Shown here: positions 7,242 to 11,379 of the stretch, one piece after another
How the letters are laid out: each line of letters opens with the position of its first letter
How positions within the stretch are numbered: the stretch's first letter is position 1
NCBI GenBank assembly: GCA_029287105.1
Contig: JARFRT010000508.1
Location: 1 to 11,379 of the forward strand
DNA: 11,379 bases
Source: Akkermansiaceae bacterium
GTDB taxonomy: Bacteria > Verrucomicrobiota > Verrucomicrobiia > Verrucomicrobiales > Akkermansiaceae
Reading direction: 5' to 3'
Position numbers and translations under genes: made by a program
The notes under the pieces: model-generated
The model's input: only the letters and a program-made list of their open reading frames with translations
What the model was told of the DNA's origin: nothing
Databases searched by the model: none

Positions 7242-8094
7242 GGGGGCCGACGGTATGAAACCCGTCATTATCTTCAAGATGGACGGCGTTGAGCATCACC
7301 TCCGCCGCAGGTGCGGCTTCGATGTCCTCGGGGGCCATCAGCATCAGGGCGGTCGACCATGCGTCGGAATGGGCGGCGGAGGCACTGCGCGACCAGATTC
7401 GGGTGGGCTGGTTTTCCTGGATATCCCGCGCGCGGTCCGGGTGCACGATGTGGCTGCCCTGGATGGCGGTGCCGGATGCGCTCAGGGCCTCGTCGTGAAG
7501 GTGGATGCGGAGTGTGTCCCGGTCGCCGCTGAGGTCGATCGGCCAGCTCGGCCGACCGATGGCAAGGTGGGTGCTGGAGCCTGCTGAGACGAGGGCGCCG
7601 TCGATCTCCCATCCTGTGAGGATCACTTTAAGTTGGTCGAGCGCATAGCCCTTGCCGATGCCGCCGAGGTCGATCACCCGGCCCGGCGCATGGCAGGTGA
7701 CCGCCGGGGTGTCCGGATGGACGATGAGTTGTCCGGTCGGCTCGGGCAGGCCGCCGTCCTGCCCGGTTTTGCGGTGCTCGATCATGGTGCCCAGGGTCGG
7801 GTCGAATAACCCGCCGGTATGCACAGAGGCCTCCATGGCAATGAGCAGGCACTCGTGGCATTCTTCGCTGATGTGGAGGGTTTCCCCGGCGGCCATGTTG
7901 TTGATCCGGTAGACATCCCCCCCCTCGAAGTAGCGGCTTAGCTTTTGTTCGAGCTCGTCGATACGATAAAAACATTCACAGGCAAGGCTGTTGGCCAAGG
8001 CAACGTCGTCCGTACAGATTCGTAGGTAAAACGTGGTTTTCATCGCCTCGTGGTGGAAGAGGTGATGGGGCGGGAAGGAGGTCGGCTCGTCCAT
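7213..8094 (-). CDS. apbE: ApbE-like FAD:protein FMN transferase
   Basis: Belongs to the ApbE family, which transfers FMN from FAD to a Ser/Thr of target flavoproteins using Mg2+. Numbered from the ATG at 8094 (293 aa), signatures are HEAMKTTF (15-22), LFDPTLG (96-102), DLGGIGKGYALDQL (142-155), SASGTAIQGSHIVHP (205-219; the conserved His is H215) and SDAWSTAL (243-250, with metal-type D244 and T248). The usual HIxDP reads HIVHP here. There is no signal peptide or lipobox, unlike exported ApbE proteins, so it is either cytoplasmic or its true start differs. An in-frame ATG at 8133 would overlap the upstream gene by 25 bases. The ATG at 8043 would cut off the conserved HEA residues, so 8094 is preferred. 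It lies 14 bases after the GT-C gene on the same strand and probably shares its mRNA. No target with a clear flavinylation motif was seen in the window. Confidence 0.9.
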   Translation of the reverse strand: MDEPTSFPPHHLFHHEAMKTTFYLRICTDDVALANSLACECFYRIDELEQKLSRYFEGGDVYRINNMAAGETLHISEECHECLLIAMEASVHTGGLFDPTLGTMIEHRKTGQDGGLPEPTGQLIVHPDTPAVTCHAPGRVIDLGGIGKGYALDQLKVILTGWEIDGALVSAGSSTHLAIGRPSWPIDLSGDRDTLRIHLHDEALSASGTAIQGSHIVHPDRARDIQENQPTRIWSRSASAAHSDAWSTALMLMAPEDIEAAPAAEVMLNAVHLEDNDGFHTVGPLNPPQSPAG

Positions 8095-8108
8095 GGTGCT
8101 TGGCGTTG

Positions 8109-9662
8109 TTAGGGCGACTCGGGTGCGATCCATTTCTCCCAGTGGTCCTTACGCAGGAACATCATCACGGGCACTTGAGAACGAAGGGTGCGGGGCAGGG
8201 CTATGTGGGTTTTTTCCAACTGGTTGTTGACCTCGCCAGCGACCTCCGGCATGGCGAAAACCACCGGGCAGTCGGTGATTGCCGGGTCGGGTTCGGTCCA
8301 GTAACCGATGGCGTTGAAATCGCGGAGATACCACGGCAGCGGCCAGTACTCGGTGCCGACCACGCCGACGGGTTCCAGTGCCGCGGGAGGGAGGTCCTTG
8401 GCGAGTTCCTGCATCCATTCGCGCACGGATTCCACATCGCGGCTTGTCGGGGCGTAGGCGTAAGGGTTGCGGGCGTCGTTGGCAAAGCGTCCGGTGGCAT
8501 ATCGGGACAGCCGGTTTTGTTGGAATAGCACACCGAGCAAAAGCAGGGTTGCCACGACCTTGACGGGTGTTTTCCAGTTGGAGAACCCGCGGAAACTCAA
8601 CCCGGCGAGCAGGCAGACGTGCGCCCACGGTAGGCACATCAGCCAGGGGGTTTTGTAGGCGATCGTGCTATAAATCAGGAGGTGAAACAGGGCGGAGAAG
8701 GCGAGGAAACGAGTGATGTTTTCCTGACTGTTGTGTTGTCGGCCTGGTAGGTAGCTTCGGACCAGTGCGATGATCGCGAGCACCAGAACCAGAGTTTCAA
8801 ACCACCAGATGCCGCCCTTGCTGGGGATGGCTAACATCTCGATGTAATAGGAAAAGGCCTTGTCGTGACCAGCCCCTGTTTGGTAGATGAAAAACGTGCG
8901 GACCGCATCCCAGCCGCCTTTCAGGTTGCTGAACCCGTCGGTGTAGTACCAGCCCGAGCTGAATGCGGCGGCCGCAAGAAAGGTGACGGCAGGGTTGCGG
9001 TATTCCTGCCACAGGCGTTTGCGGTTTTTTGCCGTGTTGTGTTGCTTGATTTTGCGGATGTTGGAGAGCGCGACCAGCGCACCTGCGGCGGTCCACGCGA
9101 TGATGCTGATGGCGAAGGTTTCCTTGGTGGCAAACATCAGGCCGACCAGCGCGCCGACCGCACCAAGCTTCAGGGTGAGCGAGAATCTGGGTCTGACGCA
9201 GAGCAGGACAAGCGCGGCGAGGCCACACAGCGTGAGCAGCATTTCGTGGATGAATACCCGGCTGAAGTAAACCAGCAGCGGCGAGGTCGCCAGCAGCGCC
9301 GCAGCCGCCAGCATCGGAATATCACCGAAGCGGCGTCGCCAGAAAAGCGGGACCATCACCAGCAGGGTGCCAGCAATGGCGGGTACCATCCGCAGGCTGA
9401 GCTTACTCATTTTTTGCCACGTTGTTTCACCATTGAGGTAACAAATCGGTGCGGCGGCGGCACTGAGCAACGGGCCGTGGTTGTGGACCGGGTTGAATTG
9501 GTAGCTCGCTGCGGGATTGATCCGCTGGGACGTGATTCGGGCTCCGGTAGCCTCGTCAAAGTGAAATGGTCGGTCGGAAAGATCATCAAATCGCAGGAAT
9601 GCCGCCAGAGTGATCACGGCAATCCAACAGAAAAAGAGGAAGACTTTGCTTGAGGTATTCAC
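8109..9662 (-). CDS. GT-C membrane glycosyltransferase, Agl23/TIGR03663 type
   Basis: A 517-aa multi-pass membrane protein resembling the 'flippase activity-associated protein Agl23' group (TIGR03663), related to ArnT/PMT-type GT-C enzymes that use polyprenyl-phosphate sugars. Numbered from the GTG at 9662, TM1 (about 6-23) is followed by RPFHFDEA (31-38), whose acidic pair fits the first-loop catalytic Asp/Glu of GT-C enzymes. HGPLL (62-66) is also typical. About ten further hydrophobic stretches follow, with YKTPWLMCLPWAH (about 346-358) matching the family. The last 110 residues form a soluble tail (YAYAPTSRDVESVREW onward). The frame can be extended to a TTG at 9707, but that would overlap the start of the divergent GT2 gene and add a polar stretch before TM1, so GTG 9662 is preferred. 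The apbE-like gene follows after 14 bases. Acceptor and sugar are unknown. Confidence 0.87.
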   Translation of the reverse strand: MNTSSKVFLFFCWIAVITLAAFLRFDDLSDRPFHFDEATGARITSQRINPAASYQFNPVHNHGPLLSAAAAPICYLNGETTWQKMSKLSLRMVPAIAGTLLVMVPLFWRRRFGDIPMLAAAALLATSPLLVYFSRVFIHEMLLTLCGLAALVLLCVRPRFSLTLKLGAVGALVGLMFATKETFAISIIAWTAAGALVALSNIRKIKQHNTAKNRKRLWQEYRNPAVTFLAAAAFSSGWYYTDGFSNLKGGWDAVRTFFIYQTGAGHDKAFSYYIEMLAIPSKGGIWWFETLVLVLAIIALVRSYLPGRQHNSQENITRFLAFSALFHLLIYSTIAYKTPWLMCLPWAHVCLLAGLSFRGFSNWKTPVKVVATLLLLGVLFQQNRLSRYATGRFANDARNPYAYAPTSRDVESVREWMQELAKDLPPAALEPVGVVGTEYWPLPWYLRDFNAIGYWTEPDPAITDCPVVFAMPEVAGEVNNQLEKTHIALPRTLRSQVPVMMFLRKDHWEKWIAPESP

Positions 9663-9700
9663 GGATTGATTGAAAGATTGCCAGCCAACGACGTGTTTAC
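9663..9700. other. Minimal divergent intergenic region
   Basis: Only 38 bases separate the chosen GTG start of the minus-strand GT-C gene from the ATG of the plus-strand GT2 gene. I see no clear -10/-35 pair or Shine-Dalgarno site for either direction here, so at least one promoter must lie inside the neighbouring coding sequence. If the ATG at 9716 is the GT2 start, the gap is 53 bases. Confidence 0.5.
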
Positions 9701-10465
9701 ATGCCAATAGCCGAAATGAAAGCCCAAACGAAATCCACCATCCTGCTCGTCACCCCCGTATGGAAGGATGCCGAGCGCCTTGCTGGCTTTGGCTTTGAAC
9801 TGGCGGAAACGCTGGCGGGATGCTCCCACGATGTCGACTGGGTGATTGCCGACGACGGATCGGGCCCGGAACAGCGCCGGCAACTCGAGGCACTGCACGA
9901 GAAGCTCAGTGCGGTTTATCCCAGGGTGTCGCTGCACTTTGCCAAGGAACACCGGGGAAAAGGTTCGGTGGTTCGCGAGGCGTGGGCTTTGCACCCCGAG
10001 TCCGATTGGTTGGCATTTGTCGATGCCGATGGCAGCCTCGCTCCGGATGAGCTGATCCGGATGTTCGACACCGCCGAACAGGACGGGCAGACGGTGCTGG
10101 CGATTCGTAAGCGCACCGCGACCACACATGTTGATTTGAGTATCACCCGGGCGGTGGCGCATCGGCTCTTTATCGTGGCGGTGCGAATGCTGGTCGGTGT
10201 GCAGTGTGCAGACCCGCAGTGTGGTGCCAAGCTGCTGCGTGGGTCCGACTACCGGCCGGTGGCCGGATCCCTGAAAGAGGCCGGCCTGGCATTTGATGCC
10301 GAGATGCTGACCGCGCTGGCCGATAGCGGGGTGGTTTGGACCGAGCTTCCCGTGACCTGGATCGAGAAGGACGGCGGCAAAGTGCGGCCCTGGCGCGATG
10401 CCTGGGGCATGCTGGCCGCCCTCTGGAGAATCCGTGTCCGCCAGAGAAACGGCGAGTTTAAGTAA
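9701..10465 (+). CDS. GT2 glycosyltransferase, polyprenyl/dolichyl-phosphate sugar synthase-like
   Basis: A 254-aa GT-A fold, family GT2 enzyme like DPM1/AglJ, expected to move a sugar from a nucleotide donor to a polyprenyl phosphate at the cytoplasmic membrane face. Visible motifs are ILLVTPVWKD (14-23), DDGS (51-54, nucleotide binding), HRGKGSVVREAW (84-95), the metal-binding DADGS (108-112), DPQCGAKL (171-178), FDAEM (198-202) and GGKVRPWRDAWGML (225-238). This set, above all HRGKG, DPQCG and GGKVRP, is typical of polyprenyl-phosphate sugar synthases. It has no C-terminal TM pair of the GtrB kind, so it is soluble or peripheral like DPM1. A second in-frame ATG lies at 9716. Its divergent neighbour is a GT-C enzyme that could use the lipid-phosphate sugar made here. 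The specific sugar cannot be told. Confidence 0.9.
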   Translation: MPIAEMKAQTKSTILLVTPVWKDAERLAGFGFELAETLAGCSHDVDWVIADDGSGPEQRRQLEALHEKLSAVYPRVSLHFAKEHRGKGSVVREAWALHPESDWLAFVDADGSLAPDELIRMFDTAEQDGQTVLAIRKRTATTHVDLSITRAVAHRLFIVAVRMLVGVQCADPQCGAKLLRGSDYRPVAGSLKEAGLAFDAEMLTALADSGVVWTELPVTWIEKDGGKVRPWRDAWGMLAALWRIRVRQRNGEFK

Positions 10466-10475
10466 AACGGATAGC

Positions 10476-10557
10476 CTGCTCAGGCTTGCCGAAGACTTCC
10501 GCTTCGACGCAGTGGACAGTTGTTTTTTGGGGCCGCCAACGAGGTGGAAGCGGGGTA
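10476..10557 (-). pseudogene. Decayed remnant of a discoidin-lipoprotein 3' end
   Basis: Positions 10476-10515 match 10631-10670, the last codons and stop of the downstream-listed lipoprotein gene, at 35 of 40 bases by hand count. Read on the minus strand, the remnant gives HCVEAEVFGKPEQ where the intact gene gives HYVEVEVFGKPE and stop. All five differences are transitions with G/C in the remnant and A/T in the gene. Beyond 10515 a looser match seems to continue: 10535-10553 against 10691-10709 agrees at 13 of 19 with a one-base shift, then GTA at 10555-10557 pairs with 10712-10714. The amino-terminal part, lipobox and most of the domain are gone. It most likely marks a lost tandem paralogue or a failed duplication. 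The 40-base match is certain; the extension is tentative. Confidence 0.6.
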
Positions 10558-10598
10558 AAAAAATTCCCCGTCATCTGGCTAGAGATGGACGGGGAAAA
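10557..10598 (-). terminator. Intrinsic terminator of the lipoprotein gene
   Basis: On the minus strand a GC-rich stem (GGGGAA side 10591-10596, TTCCCC side 10564-10569) extends through GTC/GAC and ATCT/AGAT pairs with one bulged base at 10587 and a six-base loop (10577-10582), about 13 pairs in all. It is followed by seven U residues (plus-strand A run 10557-10563). It starts about 35 bases beyond the stop of the minus-strand lipoprotein gene. Read on the plus strand there is no T tail, so it should not stop GT2 transcription. Confidence 0.8.
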
Positions 10599-10618
10599 AG
10601 GTTGGGGCATCGGTGCCC
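10595..10618 (-). terminator. First hairpin of a tandem terminator pair
   Basis: GGGCA (10605-10609) and TGCCC (10614-10618) form a 5-bp stem with a four-base loop, 12 bases after the lipoprotein stop on the minus strand. Five bases later comes a run of five U residues (plus-strand A at 10595-10599). It is short and the U run is offset, so it is probably an auxiliary site ahead of the stronger hairpin. Confidence 0.4.
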
Positions 10619-10630
10619 TATGCGCGCTGT

Positions 10631-11350
10631 TTACTCAGGCTTGCCAAAGACTTCCACTTCGACGTAGTGGTTCATCTCGTTGGAGGTGTTGCCACGGGAG
10701 TAGAGGCGGACGTAGCGGCCCTTGGTGCCTTGGCCGTTCACGAGCAGGCCGTAGCGTGACTCGATGTAGGGGCGCTCGCTGCCCTTGCCGAGCTTGGACG
10801 AGTCATCGTAGTCGTTGTTGTAAACGGTCTTTACCCCGGACTTGAACTCAGGGTCGTCGGAAATCTGGACGATGACATCGTGGTAGGCACGCTTCTCGCC
10901 GTGGAAGTGCCAGACGACGATGGCGTAAATCGGCGCACTCTTCTCCAGGTCGATCTGGACCCACTGGGTGCCTTCGATCAACTCGAGGAAGTAGCCTTCG
11001 CCGGTTTCCTTTTCGCCGTCGGTGATCAGGGTGACGTCACCCAGGATGGGGAAGTCGTCGCTTGAGGTCACCTTTTTCTTGTGGGACAGGAGCACGGTGC
11101 CTTCCGGTACGAGAAACTTCGGGAATTTCTTAATTTCAGGCAGCAGGTTGGGCACATTCTTGGGCTTGGGTGAGCCTTCGATGACTTCCTTGGGCAGATC
11201 GGTTGTGAGTTCGACTCCGCCGGGGGTTCCGATGCCGGGGCCGGTGGATCCGCTGGTGGTGGCGTCGGTTGACGAGTCTTTGTCGCAGGCGCTAAACATC
11301 AAAAGAGAAGCGGTGCCGAGGACGAGGGTAGGTAGTGTTGTTATTTTCAT
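10631..11350 (-). CDS. Small lipoprotein with discoidin (F5/8 type C)-like domain
   Basis: A 239-aa predicted lipoprotein. A short basic start (MKITT) and hydrophobic core lead to MFSAC, with C22 as the expected lipidated cysteine; Phe at -3 is a mild departure from the usual Leu. A Ser/Thr/Gly/Pro-rich spacer (about 23-60) follows. From about residue 95 to the end there is a galactose-binding-like beta-sandwich of the discoidin/F5-8 C type: GTQWVQIDL (117-125), IVVWHFHGEKRAYHDVIVQI (134-153), YNNDYDDSSKLGKGSE (167-182), then RYVRLYSRGNTSNEMNHYVEVEVFG (202-236, in parts). I know this WHF...YHDV...YNND...RYVRLYS...MNHY pattern from discoidin-annotated proteins in Verrucomicrobiota and Planctomycetes. 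A carbohydrate- or surface-binding role is inferred; no enzyme motif is seen. The gene has its own strong terminator, and its promoter lies mostly beyond the window end; no Shine-Dalgarno site is seen in the 29 bases upstream of the ATG. Confidence 0.85.
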   Translation of the reverse strand: MKITTLPTLVLGTASLLMFSACDKDSSTDATTSGSTGPGIGTPGGVELTTDLPKEVIEGSPKPKNVPNLLPEIKKFPKFLVPEGTVLLSHKKKVTSSDDFPILGDVTLITDGEKETGEGYFLELIEGTQWVQIDLEKSAPIYAIVVWHFHGEKRAYHDVIVQISDDPEFKSGVKTVYNNDYDDSSKLGKGSERPYIESRYGLLVNGQGTKGRYVRLYSRGNTSNEMNHYVEVEVFGKPE

Positions 11351-11379
11351 ACTTGTAGTTGTTCGGGTGTGAAGACGAT

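Noticed and set aside
8865..9653. Plus-strand 262-codon frame opposite the GT-C gene
   Set aside because: Highly charged, domain-free translation on the reverse of a clear multi-pass membrane protein.

Overview
The window looks like a high-GC chromosomal stretch from a Verrucomicrobiota-type bacterium (possibly Akkermansiaceae/Luteolibacter-like). This is an inference from gene style: a Tat-exported Gfo/Idh/MocA oxidoreductase with the C-terminal pattern common in Verrucomicrobiota and Planctomycetes, a small discoidin-type lipoprotein of a kind common there, an ApbE protein with an 'HEAM-TTF' amino end, few recognisable Shine-Dalgarno sites, and a very large membrane-anchored beta-rich protein. 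I see no rRNA, tRNA, CRISPR array, transposase or phage gene.

Layout: (1) 1-3599 (+), the rest of a giant membrane protein whose 5' end is probably outside the window. (2) 3760-4494 (+), an RNase D-like DEDDy 3'-5' exonuclease with an arginine-rich amino end. (3) 4495-4700, a 206-base intergenic leader with a T9 run, three inverted repeats and a possible -10 box. (4) 4701-6104 (+), the Tat-signal oxidoreductase. (5) 6219-7241 (+), a YbhN/AglD-type (LPG_synthase_TM) integral membrane protein. (6) 7213-8094 (-), an ApbE-like FAD:protein FMN transferase that overlaps gene 5 tail to tail. (7) 8109-9662 (-), an Agl23/TIGR03663-type GT-C membrane glycosyltransferase just upstream of apbE. (8) 9701-10465 (+), a GT2 polyprenyl-phosphate sugar synthase-like protein, divergent from gene 7. 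(9) 10476-10557, a decayed copy of the 3' end of the next gene. (10) 10557-10618, tandem terminator hairpins for the minus strand. (11) 10631-11350 (-), a lipoprotein with a discoidin (F5/8 type C)-like domain.

How they may work together: the tight block 6219-10465 joins a soluble GT2 of the DPM1/AglJ type (makes a lipid-phosphate sugar on the cytoplasmic face), a multi-pass GT-C enzyme (uses such donors on the outer face of the inner membrane) and a YbhN/AglD-type multi-pass protein often tied to lipid-linked sugar handling. This suggests a small envelope glycosylation module with an ApbE of unknown target embedded in it. The most unusual DNA-level observation is the broken direct repeat at 10476-10557, which points to a lost tandem paralogue of the discoidin lipoprotein.
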